Source of the DNA: Bacteroidales bacterium
GTDB lineage: Bacteria; Bacteroidota; Bacteroidia; Bacteroidales; UBA10428
Reading direction: 5' to 3'
Length of the DNA stretch: 61,720 nt
Assembly (NCBI GenBank): GCA_016938235.1
Contig: JAFGVA010000177.1
Span: 1-61,720, forward strand
Position 1 is the first letter of the stretch. Every line of letters begins with the position of its first letter. The position numbers and the translations under genes are program-made. Shown one piece after another: positions 28,232-37,989 of the stretch. The notes beneath the pieces are model-generated. The model searched no databases. It was not told the DNA's origin and saw nothing but the letters and a program-made list of their open reading frames with translations.

Positions 28232-28260
28232 TTGTCATACCTGCACAGGCAGGTATCCGT
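28232..28260. repeat. REP-type palindrome between convergent genes
   Basis: atacctgc-acag-gcaggtat is a perfect 8-bp stem with a 4-nt loop, preceded by gtc and followed by ccg like the copy near 5626. It is the only stem in the 49 bp between the radical SAM gene and sodB, and could act as their shared transcript end. Confidence 0.6.
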
Positions 28261-28271
28261 TCTTATTTAAC

Positions 28272-28847
28272 CTAAAATCTTTTACCAATCACCTCCCAAT
28301 CCAGAATACTCCAGAAATCTTTCACGTAATCGGGTCGGCGGTTTTGATAAGCCAGATAATATGCATGTTCCCATACATCGCAGGTTAGTATTGGAGTACA
28401 ACCTTCGGTTAATGGAGTACCGGCATTGCTTTTTTGAAAGATTTCAAGAGAGGCATCGTCTTTTTTTACAAGCCATGCCCATCCCGAACCGAATAATGTT
28501 ACAGCTGCTTTCGAGAATTGTTCTTTAAATTCGGCAAAACTGCCATATTTTTTATTTATAGCATCAGCCAGAGCTCCGGCTGGTTCGCCTCCGCCATTTG
28601 ATTTAAAAGACATAAAGTAAAAAGTGTGGTTCCATACCTGGGCAGCATTATTAAAAATACCTCCGTCAGAACCTTTGATAATTTCTTCAAGCGAAGCATT
28701 TTCCCATTTTGTTCCTTTTATCAGGTTGTTTAGGTTGTTTACATAAGCCTGATGATGTTTACCATAGTGAAACTCCATGGTTTGCTTGTTTATGACCGGG
28801 TCCAATGCTTCCGGCTCATACGGTAGTTTAGGGATTTCAAAAGCCAT
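28272..28847 (-). CDS. sodB: Superoxide dismutase, Fe/Mn family
   Basis: The 191-residue cytosolic enzyme converts superoxide to peroxide and oxygen. Metal ligands are visible: His27 in FHYGKHH, His74 in WNHTFYF, Asp157 and His161 in DVWEHAYY. The AQVWNHTFY and FGSGWAWLV blocks point to the Fe or cambialistic type, but the metal cannot be settled from the sequence. It is a single-gene unit. Confidence 0.95.
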   Translation of the reverse strand: MAFEIPKLPYEPEALDPVINKQTMEFHYGKHHQAYVNNLNNLIKGTKWENASLEEIIKGSDGGIFNNAAQVWNHTFYFMSFKSNGGGEPAGALADAINKKYGSFAEFKEQFSKAAVTLFGSGWAWLVKKDDASLEIFQKSNAGTPLTEGCTPILTCDVWEHAYYLAYQNRRPDYVKDFWSILDWEVIGKRF

Positions 28848-29058
28848 TTTAAGTTTATTTTAAATTATTTATTAAAGTTACTTACTAAACAAACACTTGT
28901 CAAGATTGGTTTAGAATGTATGGTAATATGGATCAATTCTAAATTATTTCCCGGTAAAATTTTTATGTGAGTATTTATTTCTGATAGATAGTGCCGATTA
29001 AAGTTTCAAAATTCTTAAACTTTAAAGCTTAAGCTTCTATGTTTCATAACAAAATCCC

Positions 29059-29066
29059 TATTTTTG
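29059..29066 (+). promoter_or_regulatory. Bacteroidota -7 box TATTTTTG for asnS
   Basis: An exact TAnnTTTG match lies 27 bp before the ATG at 29093. It lies inside the longer open frame that starts at 29039, which is one reason to reject that earlier start. Confidence 0.5.
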
Positions 29067-29092
29067 CACTTCAATTCAAAAATTTCTCAAAA

Positions 29093-30532
29093 ATGGGTGT
29101 TTTAAAGCGCATAAAAATTAAAGATGTTTTAGATTCGGGAGCAGTTGGTTCCGAAGTGTTGATTAAAGGGTGGGTTAGATTTTTCAGAAACAATCGTTTT
29201 ATAGTTATTAACGATGGTTCTTCTATAAATAATATTCAGGCTGTTGCCGATGAATCGGTTATAAATGCTGAGCTGATAAAGAAAATAACTGTTGGCGCCA
29301 GTGTAGCTGTTACAGGTAAACTTGTGGAGTCACAAGGCAGTGGGCAGTCGGTTGAAATTATTGCCTCCCATGTTGAAGTAATCGGAGTTGCAGACCCAGA
29401 AAAATATCCGCTTCAACCAAAAAAACACAGCCTTGAATTTTTGAGAGAGATTGCCCATTTACGTTTTCGCACCAATATTTTCGGAGCAGTTACTCGTGTG
29501 CGTCACGCCATGATATTTGCTGTACATGAGTTCTTTACAAAGAAAGGGTTCGTGAATATTCATACACCTATTGTTACCGGTAGCGATTGCGAAGGTGCCG
29601 GGGAGATGTTCAGGGTATCAACTTTAGATGCGAAAAATCCGCCATTAAAAGAAGACGGCTCAATTGATTACTCAAAAGACTTTTTTGGCCGTGAAACTAA
29701 TCTGACAGTTTCGGGCCAGCTCGAAGGAGAGCTTGCAGCACTTGCTATGAGTGATATTTATACTTTCGGGCCAACCTTCCGTGCCGAAAACTCAAATACT
29801 GCACGTCACCTGGCAGAATTCTGGATGATTGAACCTGAAATGGCATTCTATGAGCTTACAGATAATATGGACCTTGCCGAAGAATTCCTTAAATACCTGC
29901 TGAATTATGCACTTGAAAACTGTATAGAAGATTTACAGTTTTTAAGCAAGCGTCAGCAGGAAGAAGAAAAGAATAAACCCCAGGATCAGCGTTCAATGGA
30001 ACTGATTGAGAAAATAAAATTTGTGATCGACAACGATTTTGCACGTATAACATATACCGAAGCCATTGAAATACTAGCCAATTCAAAACCGGCTAAGAAA
30101 AATCAGTTTCAATACCCCATAAAAGGTTTTGGTACAGATTTGCAAAGCGAACACGAGCGCTTCTTAGTAGAAAAACACTTTAAAAGACCGGTGATACTTA
30201 CCGACTATCCAAAGGAAATCAAAGCCTTCTACATGAAACAGAACCAAGATGGAAAAACAGTTCGGGCTATGGATATTCTTTTCCCCGGAATTGGTGAAAT
30301 AGTTGGTGGTTCGCAACGCGAAGAAAGTCTCGAGAAACTGGAAAACCGTATGAAGGAATTAAACCTGCCGGTTGACGAAATGTGGTGGTATATGGATACC
30401 CGTCGTTTTGGAAGTGTGCCACATTCGGGATTCGGACTGGGATTTGAACGTCTGATGCTTTTTATTTCAGGTATGGGTAATATTCGCGATGTAATACCAT
30501 TCCCCAGAACGCCCAAAAATGCTGAGTTTTAG
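29093..30532 (+). CDS. asnS: Asparaginyl-tRNA synthetase
   Basis: The 479-residue class II synthetase charges tRNA-Asn. It has an N-terminal OB-fold anticodon-binding domain ([13 protein letters not shown]), motif 2 [22 protein letters not shown] and motif 3 [12 protein letters not shown], with the AsnRS-type [10 protein letters not shown] block. I start it at MGVLKRI (29093): the 18 upstream codons contain the promoter box and do not match the family. It is monocistronic. Confidence 0.95.
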   Translation: MGVLKRIKIKDVLDSGAVGSEVLIKGWVRFFRNNRFIVINDGSSINNIQAVADESVINAELIKKITVGASVAVTGKLVESQGSGQSVEIIASHVEVIGVADPEKYPLQPKKHSLEFLREIAHLRFRTNIFGAVTRVRHAMIFAVHEFFTKKGFVNIHTPIVTGSDCEGAGEMFRVSTLDAKNPPLKEDGSIDYSKDFFGRETNLTVSGQLEGELAALAMSDIYTFGPTFRAENSNTARHLAEFWMIEPEMAFYELTDNMDLAEEFLKYLLNYALENCIEDLQFLSKRQQEEEKNKPQDQRSMELIEKIKFVIDNDFARITYTEAIEILANSKPAKKNQFQYPIKGFGTDLQSEHERFLVEKHFKRPVILTDYPKEIKAFYMKQNQDGKTVRAMDILFPGIGEIVGGSQREESLEKLENRMKELNLPVDEMWWYMDTRRFGSVPHSGFGLGFERLMLFISGMGNIRDVIPFPRTPKNAEF

Positions 30533-30719
30533 TAATTATTAAATAGGGGATTGTTTGGGCTAAATATTATTTTCCAATAGGTAGCTTTTAAAGATCTTGT
30601 TGAAATTTTCAAGTTTAAAACTTTCTATAAAGAGCTTAGCATATTTATATTAAGGATATTTAATATAAAAATACGGATGTTAATTCATGCCGTATGCTAA
30701 AAAACTAAGGCACTTTTTT

Positions 30720-30727
30720 TATCTTTA
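30720..30727 (+). promoter_or_regulatory. Bacteroidota -7 box TATCTTTA upstream of rpoN
   Basis: The octamer, followed by G, lies 30 bp before the rpoN ATG, in the 224-bp gap after asnS. No terminator was seen for asnS in that gap. Confidence 0.4.
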
Positions 30728-30756
30728 GGGCAACAAAGCATTAGAACGAGGGGGAA

Positions 30757-32208
30757 ATGTTAAAGCAGCGTTTACAACAAAAACTTTTACAAAAATTATC
30801 GCCACAGCAAATCCAGATGATAAAGCTGTTGGAAATTCCAACCATGCAGCTTGAGCAAAGGATTAAAAAAGAGCTGGAGGAAAATCCTGTTCTCGAAGAA
30901 GGCAGAGAGGTTGATGAATTTGAAAGTCCTGTAAGCGAAGCTGAAAATGCTGTAAACGAGTCGGAGAAAGATAATTTTTCGATTGATGAGTATATCAACA
31001 ACGATGATATTCCTTCTTATAAGCTTTATTCGCGGAATTATTCAAATGACGAAAAAAGAACGGAAATTCCCTTTTCAATAGGTGCAAGTTTTCATGATCA
31101 TCTCGAAGCTCAATTAGGATTAAGAAGACTTAATGAGCACCAGCATGCTCTTGCCGAGTATATCATTGGTAACATTGATGAGGATGGTTATTTAAGAAGA
31201 GAGCTTGAAGCCATTTCAGACGACCTCGCATTTACTTTAAGCATTGAAACAAAAGAAGAAGAACTTTTAGAAATTTTGCGAATTATTCAGGATTTTGAGC
31301 CGATTGGTGTAGGAGCGAGAGATCTCAGAGAATGTCTGTTGCTGCAAATCCGGGCCAAAGATCAGTCGGTACCCGAAATTGATTTGGCAACAAAAATTGT
31401 TCGTTACCATTTTGATGAATTTACCCGCAAACATTACGATAAAATTCAGAATAAACTAAATGTATCCGACGAGGAGCTGAAAGATGCCATTGATGAAATT
31501 TTGCATTTAAATCCGAAGCCGGGCAGCTCGTTCAGCGACTCAACTGTTAAATCGCAGGTAATTATTCCGGACTTCATTTTAGAAGATAATAACGGTAACC
31601 TTGAAATTAGCCTGAATGGCAGAAATACACCTGAACTCAGAGTTAGCCGTACATATTCCGAAATGCTGGAATCATATGCCGCTCAGCGAAATAAAGCCTC
31701 TTCAGAACAAAAAGAGGCCGTATCGTTTGTAAAACAGAAACTCGATTCAGCAAAATGGTTTATTGATGCTATAAAGCAGAGGCAGAATACTTTGCTGCTA
31801 ACTATGAATGCAATTCTGGATTATCAGCGCGATTATTTCGATGAGGGTGATGAAACTAAGCTGAAGCCAATGATTCTTAAGGACATTGCGGATAAAACCG
31901 GACTTGATATCTCCACCATATCAAGGGTGGCAAACAGTAAATACATACAAACACACTTTGGAATCTTTGCATTGAAATTCTTTTTCTCAGAGGGTCTTCA
32001 AACAGATTCCGGCGAGGAAGTTTCGACCCGGGAGATAAAAAAAATTCTCCAGGAATGTGTTGATAATGAGGATAAGCGCAAACCACTTACCGACGACAGA
32101 CTTGCTGAAATACTGCAGGAAAAGGGCTATCATATTGCCCGCAGAACCATTGCTAAATACCGCGAACAACTAAATATACCGGTTGCACGTATGAGAAAAG
32201 AATTATAA
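30757..32208 (+). CDS. rpoN: RNA polymerase sigma-54 factor
   Basis: The 483-residue sigma factor has the Gln/Leu-rich activator-interacting region I (LKQRLQQKLLQKLSPQQIQMIKLL), an acidic linker, the core-binding region and the C-terminal RpoN box ARRTIAKYRE near residue 465. It directs polymerase to -24/-12 promoters and needs AAA+ activators such as the one at 24532-25767. Length and domains are complete. The next gene is 10 bp downstream. Confidence 0.95.
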   Translation: MLKQRLQQKLLQKLSPQQIQMIKLLEIPTMQLEQRIKKELEENPVLEEGREVDEFESPVSEAENAVNESEKDNFSIDEYINNDDIPSYKLYSRNYSNDEKRTEIPFSIGASFHDHLEAQLGLRRLNEHQHALAEYIIGNIDEDGYLRRELEAISDDLAFTLSIETKEEELLEILRIIQDFEPIGVGARDLRECLLLQIRAKDQSVPEIDLATKIVRYHFDEFTRKHYDKIQNKLNVSDEELKDAIDEILHLNPKPGSSFSDSTVKSQVIIPDFILEDNNGNLEISLNGRNTPELRVSRTYSEMLESYAAQRNKASSEQKEAVSFVKQKLDSAKWFIDAIKQRQNTLLLTMNAILDYQRDYFDEGDETKLKPMILKDIADKTGLDISTISRVANSKYIQTHFGIFALKFFFSEGLQTDSGEEVSTREIKKILQECVDNEDKRKPLTDDRLAEILQEKGYHIARRTIAKYREQLNIPVARMRKEL

Positions 32209-32218
32209 AAATTTAGTT

Positions 32219-32842
32219 ATGAAGTTAGCGGCAAAAATCCTTTCAGTTTTATTTCATCCAATATTTATGCCCTTACTGGGTATTTTTATCATCTTTAATT
32301 CAGGGATTTATGAAGCACATCTGGCATGGGAGGTAAAAAAATACACCTATCTTATTAGCAGTTTGTTTTCTATATTAATGCCTGTGTCGTTCATAACTAT
32401 GCTGTTGTTTTTAAACCAGGTTCAAAATTTTGAAATGACAGAAAGAAGAGAGAGAGTAATCCCCTTGTTTTTAACCACTGTTTCATTGTTCTTTCTTTAC
32501 TTCTTCCTGCAAAGGGTATTGCCAATCAAGATAATTCAGGGATTTTGCTTTGCTACTGCCGCTATTTCGGCATTATTATTAATTATTTCTTTGCGTTTTA
32601 AGATTAGTATGCATCTTATAGCCCTGGGGGGCATAACAGGTTTGATTTTAGCTATCTCAAAGGTTTTTCAGGCCGACCTTTTTTACATTTTTATGCTTTT
32701 TCTGTTAATAAGTGGATTGGTAGCCAGTTCGAGGTATTATTTAAAAGCTCATACGCTAACCGAGTTATCATCGGGCTATCTGGTCGGATTTGCCGGAAGT
32801 TTAAGCATTATTCTTGGATTTATACAATTCCAGATCAGCTAG
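32219..32842 (+). CDS. PAP2-like integral membrane protein
   Basis: The 207-residue protein has about six transmembrane helices. Near its end SRYYLKAHTLTELSSGYLVG resembles the third motif of PAP2 acid phosphatases (SRxxxxxHxxxD), with the essential Asp replaced by Glu and motifs 1 and 2 not clear. It may be a degenerate phosphatase or a structural relative. It follows rpoN by 10 bp and its last four bases overlap the convergent phosphorylase gene. Confidence 0.6.
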   Translation: MKLAAKILSVLFHPIFMPLLGIFIIFNSGIYEAHLAWEVKKYTYLISSLFSILMPVSFITMLLFLNQVQNFEMTERRERVIPLFLTTVSLFFLYFFLQRVLPIKIIQGFCFATAAISALLLIISLRFKISMHLIALGGITGLILAISKVFQADLFYIFMLFLLISGLVASSRYYLKAHTLTELSSGYLVGFAGSLSIILGFIQFQIS

Positions 32843-33648
32843 ATTTGCTTTATTACATGAACAAAAAGCTTAGTAAGTTTTTTTTCTGCTTTTTCTGCAA
32901 CAGCAAGAATTTCATCCAGAATAGCAGGCTTCAGGTTATCCGGGTCGCATTCATCAGTTAGCACCGATATTGCAGCACAAGGAAGTGTCATCTGATTTGC
33001 AACTATAACCTCCGGAACGGTTGACATGCCAACCGCATCGGCAAACTGTCGAAACATTCTGTACTCGGCCCTGGTTTCGAGGTTTGGACCCATTACAGCA
33101 ACATAAACTCCTTTTTTTAAGTCTATATCCAGTTGTTTCGAAACCTGAATAAATGTGTTATTTAGTTCTTTAGAATAAGGTTGACTCATATCTGGAAATC
33201 GCGGACCTAAATTATCGTGATTCTTCCCCCGAAGTGGATTGTCAGGTAAGAAATTAATATGATCATCCAAAAGCATAAGATCGCCTTTCTTAAACTCTGG
33301 ATTCATTGAGCCGGCAGCATTGGAAATCAATAAATATTTAATACCAAGAAGCTTCATAACTCTTACCGGAAAAGTAATTTCCTGGAGGCTGTACCCTTCA
33401 TAATAATGAAACCGCCCTTGCATGGCTAATACTGTCTTATTCTGAATAGTCCCGTATATAAGCCTTCCTTTATGCGATTCAACAGTCGACACAGGAAAGT
33501 GAGGGATATCTGCATAATCTATTTCAATTATCGATTCTATTTCAGAAACCATTTGACCCAGGCCGGTACCCAGAATAATGCCAATCTCGGGGCGCAAAAC
33601 CCCTTTGGCTCTAATATGGCTGATAGCTTCGTTGATCTTTTCCAGCAT
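32839..33648 (-). CDS. Purine nucleoside phosphorylase I
   Basis: The 269-residue trimeric-type enzyme cleaves inosine and guanosine with phosphate for purine salvage. Blocks are ILGTGLGQMVSEI with the phosphate loop, VSTVESHKGRL, MQGRFHYYEGYS, LISNAAGSMNPEFKKGD and GVYVAVMGPNLETRAEYRMF. Complete. It converges on and overlaps the PAP2-like gene by 4 bp. Confidence 0.92.
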   Translation of the reverse strand: MLEKINEAISHIRAKGVLRPEIGIILGTGLGQMVSEIESIIEIDYADIPHFPVSTVESHKGRLIYGTIQNKTVLAMQGRFHYYEGYSLQEITFPVRVMKLLGIKYLLISNAAGSMNPEFKKGDLMLLDDHINFLPDNPLRGKNHDNLGPRFPDMSQPYSKELNNTFIQVSKQLDIDLKKGVYVAVMGPNLETRAEYRMFRQFADAVGMSTVPEVIVANQMTLPCAAISVLTDECDPDNLKPAILDEILAVAEKAEKKLTKLFVHVIKQI

Positions 33649-33672
33649 TCTTTTTATTTTTTGTGTACTAAA

Positions 33673-33680
33673 TAAAGGTA
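33673..33680 (-). promoter_or_regulatory. Bacteroidota -7 box TACCTTTA for the phosphorylase gene
   Basis: On the minus strand the box lies 25 bp before the ATG at 33648. The divergent riboflavin synthase gene starts at 33765, so its promoter shares this 116-bp gap. Confidence 0.4.
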
Positions 33681-33764
33681 AAATAATACATTTTTCTCAT
33701 AAGTGATTTTAAATGATACTTTAAGTTTTTACAATAAGTTTTAACTTAGCAAAAAATTTTAAAG

Positions 33765-34367
33765 ATGTTTACAGGGATTGTTGAAGAAGCAGCAGAGGTT
33801 GTTTCGATTGTTAAAGATAAAGAGAATGTTCATTTTACTCTGACTTGCAGTTTTGTTAATGATTTAAAAATTGATCAAAGTATTTCACACAATGGAGTAT
33901 GTTTGACGGTTGTGAATAAAGAAGACAATAATTATACGGTAACTGCCATTCAGGAAACATTATTAAAATCTAACCTTAGCCGATTAAAAGTAGGAGACAA
34001 AGTAAATCTTGAAAGAAGTGCAAAGCTCGATGGGCGACTAGATGGTCATATTGTGCAGGGACATGTTGATCAGACTGCAACTTGTAAATGGGTTAAAGAA
34101 TCGGAGGGCAGCTGGTATTTTAGGTTCGAATACGAACCTGCCAAAGAGGATTATATTACTGTAGAAAAAGGTTCTGTTACGGTTAACGGGGTAAGTTTAA
34201 CTGTAGTGAATTCGCAGGAAAGATCGTTTGAGGTTGCAATAATACCCTATACGTATAATTATACAAATTTTCATCAGATAAAAGAAGGTACAATTGTAAA
34301 TTTAGAGTTTGATATAATTGGGAAGTATATAGCAAAAATTGTAAAACAACAGTTTTCAAAAGAGTAG
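33765..34367 (+). CDS. ribE: Riboflavin synthase, alpha subunit
   Basis: The 200-residue enzyme dismutates two molecules of 6,7-dimethyl-8-ribityllumazine to riboflavin. It has two lumazine-binding repeats, each starting near an MFTGIVEE- or GHVDQTA-type strand and carrying the NGVCLTVV / NGVSLTVV pair at residues about 46-53 and 143-150. No FMN riboswitch is visible in the short leader. The next gene is 25 bp downstream. Confidence 0.95.
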   Translation: MFTGIVEEAAEVVSIVKDKENVHFTLTCSFVNDLKIDQSISHNGVCLTVVNKEDNNYTVTAIQETLLKSNLSRLKVGDKVNLERSAKLDGRLDGHIVQGHVDQTATCKWVKESEGSWYFRFEYEPAKEDYITVEKGSVTVNGVSLTVVNSQERSFEVAIIPYTYNYTNFHQIKEGTIVNLEFDIIGKYIAKIVKQQFSKE

Positions 34368-34392
34368 CAAGTTCTGATTACTTATAGGTGGA

Positions 34393-35298
34393 ATGACAGT
34401 AGTAGTAAAAAGCTTCAGTAAATTTTATGGTTCCCAGAAAGCAGTAGATTCTGCAAGTTTCACTCTTAATAAAGGTGAGATAACAGGCTTTATTGGCCCT
34501 AACGGATCTGGTAAATCTACTACCATGAAGGCAATTTGTGGCTTATTAGAACCCGATGAAGGAACTATTGAAATTATTGAAGATAGTACCCCGGATAAAC
34601 AGGTTTTGGATGAAAAGAATATTGGTTTTTTACCCGAAAGTAACCCGCTATATTACGATTTATACATTAAAGAGTATCTATTAAACGTTGCCAGGATGTA
34701 TAAAGTTAAGAATCCTTCGGCAAGGGTTGAAGAGATAATGAAGCTTACCGGACTTGATTCTGAAAAGAAAAAAAAGATAGGCCAATTATCGAAAGGATAT
34801 AAGCAAAGAGTTGGTATTGCACAGGCTTTGGTTCACGATCCGGAAATTTTAATTTTAGATGAACCGACAACAGGTTTAGACCCTAATCAATTAGTCGAAG
34901 TCCGAGCATTAATCAAGAAAATTTCCAAAAATAAAACTGTTCTTTTATCAACACATATTTTGCAGGAAGTTGAAGCTATATGTGATCGGGTTTTGATGAT
35001 ACATAATGGCAAAATTGTGAAAGATGCTTCTACCTCAGAAATACTAAAACAAGATAATGCAAGTTCTGTAATAGTTGAATTTAAGAATCCTGTTACAGAC
35101 TCAGAGTTAAAAAATATCAAAGGATTAATTAACTTTCGGAAAGTTGAAAATAAGTGGTTGATTGAGGGTCGTTCTGATGTAGATATCAGGGACAGCATTT
35201 TCGATTTTGCTCAAGAAAGTAATAATCGTATACTTGAACTTCAAACAAAAAACAAACGCCTTGAAGAGGTGTTTAAAGAATACTCTTCTAAAACCTAA
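34393..35298 (+). CDS. ABC transporter ATP-binding protein, GldA-like
   Basis: The 301-residue ATPase has Walker A GPNGSGKST near residues 36-44, the signature LSKGYKQRVG, Walker B ILILDEPTTGLD and the H-loop STHIL. It resembles GldA, the ATPase of the gliding-motility ABC transporter, through the PESNPLYYDLYIKEYL block and the long C-terminal arm. GldF and GldG, the usual permeases, are not next to it here; in many Bacteroidota gldA is separate. Motility itself cannot be inferred. Confidence 0.8.
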   Translation: MTVVVKSFSKFYGSQKAVDSASFTLNKGEITGFIGPNGSGKSTTMKAICGLLEPDEGTIEIIEDSTPDKQVLDEKNIGFLPESNPLYYDLYIKEYLLNVARMYKVKNPSARVEEIMKLTGLDSEKKKKIGQLSKGYKQRVGIAQALVHDPEILILDEPTTGLDPNQLVEVRALIKKISKNKTVLLSTHILQEVEAICDRVLMIHNGKIVKDASTSEILKQDNASSVIVEFKNPVTDSELKNIKGLINFRKVENKWLIEGRSDVDIRDSIFDFAQESNNRILELQTKNKRLEEVFKEYSSKT

Positions 35299-35351
35299 CT
35301 TTTAGAGATTAATTATTTTTATAATGTTTTTTTTAGTAAAAAATTTAAAAT

Positions 35352-36605
35352 ATGAGTTATCTATTTACTTCAGAATCAGTGTCAGAAGGACATCCTGATA
35401 AAGTTGCCGATCAAATTTCAGATGCCTTGCTTGATGAATTCCTGAGACAGGATCCAAATTCGAAAGTGGCATGTGAAACATTAGTTACCACAGGCCTGGT
35501 AGTATTGAGCGGCGAGGTTAAATCACATGCCTATGTCGATGTACAGAAAGTTGCCCGTCAGGTTATTAAGAAAATAGGCTATACCGAGGCAGACTATATG
35601 TTCGAAGGTGATGGTTGCGGTGTAATTTCAGCAATACATGAGCAATCGCCCGATATTAACCGGGGTGTTGATCGTCAAAGTGAAGATGAACAGGGTGCAG
35701 GTGACCAGGGAATGATGTTTGGTTATGCCAGCAAAGAAACTGATAATTATATGCCCCTTTCACTTGAATTATCACACCTGTTACTTCAGGAATTAGCGGC
35801 AATTCGTCGCGAGAAAAAAGTGATGACCTATTTACGCCCTGATTCAAAATCGCAGGTGACAATTGAATATGGAGATGATAATCAGCCATTACGCATTGAT
35901 ACAATTGTAGTTTCAACTCAACACGATGAGTTTGAAAAGGATGATAACAAGATGTTGGCAAAAATACGCGAGGATGTTCAGAAAATATTAATACCACGCG
36001 TGAAGGCCATTCTTCCTGTTAGAGTTCAGGAATTATTTAAAGACGATTATATTCTTCATGTAAATCCTACGGGTAAATTCGTAATTGGAGGCCCACACGG
36101 AGATACAGGACTAACCGGAAGAAAAATCATTGTTGATACTTATGGCGGCAAAGGTGCTCATGGTGGAGGAGCTTTCTCAGGTAAAGATTCTTCTAAAGTT
36201 GACAGATCTGCTGCATATGCTGCAAGACATATTGCAAAAAATATGGTTGCTGCTGGTATTGCTGATGAAGTTTTAGTGCAAGTTGCCTATGCTATTGGTG
36301 TTGCTAAACCTGTAGGGGTATTTGTTGATACCTATTCAACCTCAAAAGTTTCAATTTCTGACGGCGAAATAGCCAAAAAAATTGAAAAAGTATTCGATTT
36401 GAGGCCGAGCGCCATTGTTAAAAGATTCAACCTTAAAAAGCCTATTTTCAGTGCAACTGCTGCCTATGGTCATATGGGAAGAATTCCTGAAATTCAGGAA
36501 ATCATTACGCATGTTGATGGACAGGAAACAAAGGAAAAAGTTCAATTCTTTGGTTGGGAAAAACTTGATTATGTTGACCAGTTAAAAAAAGAATTCAGTA
36601 TTTAA
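35352..36605 (+). CDS. metK: S-adenosylmethionine synthetase
   Basis: The 417-residue enzyme makes SAM from methionine and ATP. Diagnostic blocks are [19 protein letters not shown] at residues 6-24, the pentapeptide [25 protein letters not shown] and [16 protein letters not shown]. It is longer than the Escherichia coli enzyme (384) because of insertions in the middle. Complete. No SAM riboswitch is evident upstream. Confidence 0.97.
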   Translation: MSYLFTSESVSEGHPDKVADQISDALLDEFLRQDPNSKVACETLVTTGLVVLSGEVKSHAYVDVQKVARQVIKKIGYTEADYMFEGDGCGVISAIHEQSPDINRGVDRQSEDEQGAGDQGMMFGYASKETDNYMPLSLELSHLLLQELAAIRREKKVMTYLRPDSKSQVTIEYGDDNQPLRIDTIVVSTQHDEFEKDDNKMLAKIREDVQKILIPRVKAILPVRVQELFKDDYILHVNPTGKFVIGGPHGDTGLTGRKIIVDTYGGKGAHGGGAFSGKDSSKVDRSAAYAARHIAKNMVAAGIADEVLVQVAYAIGVAKPVGVFVDTYSTSKVSISDGEIAKKIEKVFDLRPSAIVKRFNLKKPIFSATAAYGHMGRIPEIQEIITHVDGQETKEKVQFFGWEKLDYVDQLKKEFSI

Positions 36606-36689
36606 TTTCAAAGGAATTAATACCTTTAATAGTATTTTATGGTAGTTGGCTAATTAACCTTCTACCATTTTTCTTTTAATTTATGCAAA

Positions 36690-37979
36690 ATGTACACTGA
36701 AATAAAGAATAAGACAAAGTCAATTTCTGTTATAGGATTGGGATATGTAGGTTTACCCATAGCTCTTGAATTTGCTCACAAATTTAAAGTCGTTGGATTT
36801 GATATCAGCGAAAAGCGAATTCAAATGATGAAAAACAAAATTGACCCCAGTAAGGAATTGGGTTCTTCAGCATTTGAAAATGCCGATATCTTATTTACCT
36901 CAAATCTTGAGGATCTTAAACAGGCTTCATTTCATGTGGTGGCTGTTCCAACGCCTATTGATAGAAATAAGCTGCCCGATCTTACTCCTTTGATAAAATC
37001 TTCAGAAACTGTCGGAAAAATCATAAAAAAAGGAGATTATGTTGTTTTCGAATCTACGGTATATCCTGGTGCTACTGAAGAAGTGTGTGTGCCTATAATT
37101 GAAAGACTTTCAGGATTAAAATTTAATCTTGATTTTAAAGTGGGATATTCTCCAGAGCGAATAAATCCGGGTGATGCAGTTCATACTCTGACAAATGTTG
37201 TAAAAGTAGTTTCGGGTTGCGATGCAGAATCGCTGGAAAATATAACTCTTGTGTATGAATCAATAATTAAGGCCGGCGTTCACAGAGCATCATCAATAAA
37301 AGTTGCAGAAGCGGCTAAGGTTATTGAGAATACTCAAAGAGATTTGAATATTGCCTTAATGAATGAGCTTTCAATAATTTTCAGAAAAATTGGGATTAAT
37401 ACTTTTGAAGTATTGGAAGCTGCCGGTACTAAATGGAATTTCCTGAAATTTTTCCCTGGTTTAGTAGGAGGTCATTGCATTGGAGTTGATCCTTATTACC
37501 TGACCTTTAAAGCTAATCAGCTTGGCCATTTTGCTCAAGTTATCACAGCCGGACGTTCTGTAAACGATGGAATGAGCAAATTCATGGTTACAGAACTCGT
37601 TAAAGAAATGATTAAAGCCGGGAAAAACATTTCTGAATCGAAGGTACTTGTTATGGGAGTTACTTTTAAGGAAGATGTGTCTGATATCAGAAATTCAAAA
37701 GTTGCCGATGTTATAAAAGAACTACTCAGCTACGGTATGCAGGTTGATGTTGTTGATCCTCATGCCGATCCCGAAGAAGTAAAAGAAGAATATGGAATTG
37801 ATATGGTTTCGGATTACACAAATGATTATGATTCGGTAATTGTTGCTGTATCGCATAAAGAATATTTAGCCATGACGGAATCTGACTTTAACAAAATCAT
37901 TAATAATTCAGGATTTTTGTATGATGTTAAAGGTATTTTTAGAAATCGCATAAAAGGCATAAACTATCTTAGCTTATAA
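36690..37979 (+). CDS. UDP-N-acetyl-hexosamine 6-dehydrogenase (TviB/WbpO/WbpA type)
   Basis: The 429-residue enzyme oxidises C6 of a UDP-HexNAc to the uronate with two NAD+. It has the Rossmann GLGYVGLPIALEF at residues 17-29, the FESTVYPGATEE block, KVAEAAKVIENTQRDLNIALMNE and catalytic Cys in GGHCIGVDPYY. Residue pattern is nearest TviB/WbpO. The next gene, 10 bp downstream, is a WbpB-like dehydrogenase that would use UDP-GlcNAcA, so UDP-GlcNAc is the likely substrate. Confidence 0.88.
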   Translation: MYTEIKNKTKSISVIGLGYVGLPIALEFAHKFKVVGFDISEKRIQMMKNKIDPSKELGSSAFENADILFTSNLEDLKQASFHVVAVPTPIDRNKLPDLTPLIKSSETVGKIIKKGDYVVFESTVYPGATEEVCVPIIERLSGLKFNLDFKVGYSPERINPGDAVHTLTNVVKVVSGCDAESLENITLVYESIIKAGVHRASSIKVAEAAKVIENTQRDLNIALMNELSIIFRKIGINTFEVLEAAGTKWNFLKFFPGLVGGHCIGVDPYYLTFKANQLGHFAQVITAGRSVNDGMSKFMVTELVKEMIKAGKNISESKVLVMGVTFKEDVSDIRNSKVADVIKELLSYGMQVDVVDPHADPEEVKEEYGIDMVSDYTNDYDSVIVAVSHKEYLAMTESDFNKIINNSGFLYDVKGIFRNRIKGINYLSL

Positions 37980-37989
37980 CCTACTAATT

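Noticed and set aside
29039-29092. Upstream extension of asnS
   Set aside because: The added 18 codons contain the -7 promoter box and have no similarity to the family.
35299-35351. SAM riboswitch upstream of metK
   Set aside because: The gap to the previous gene is only 53 bp, too short for a SAM-I or SAM-II aptamer.
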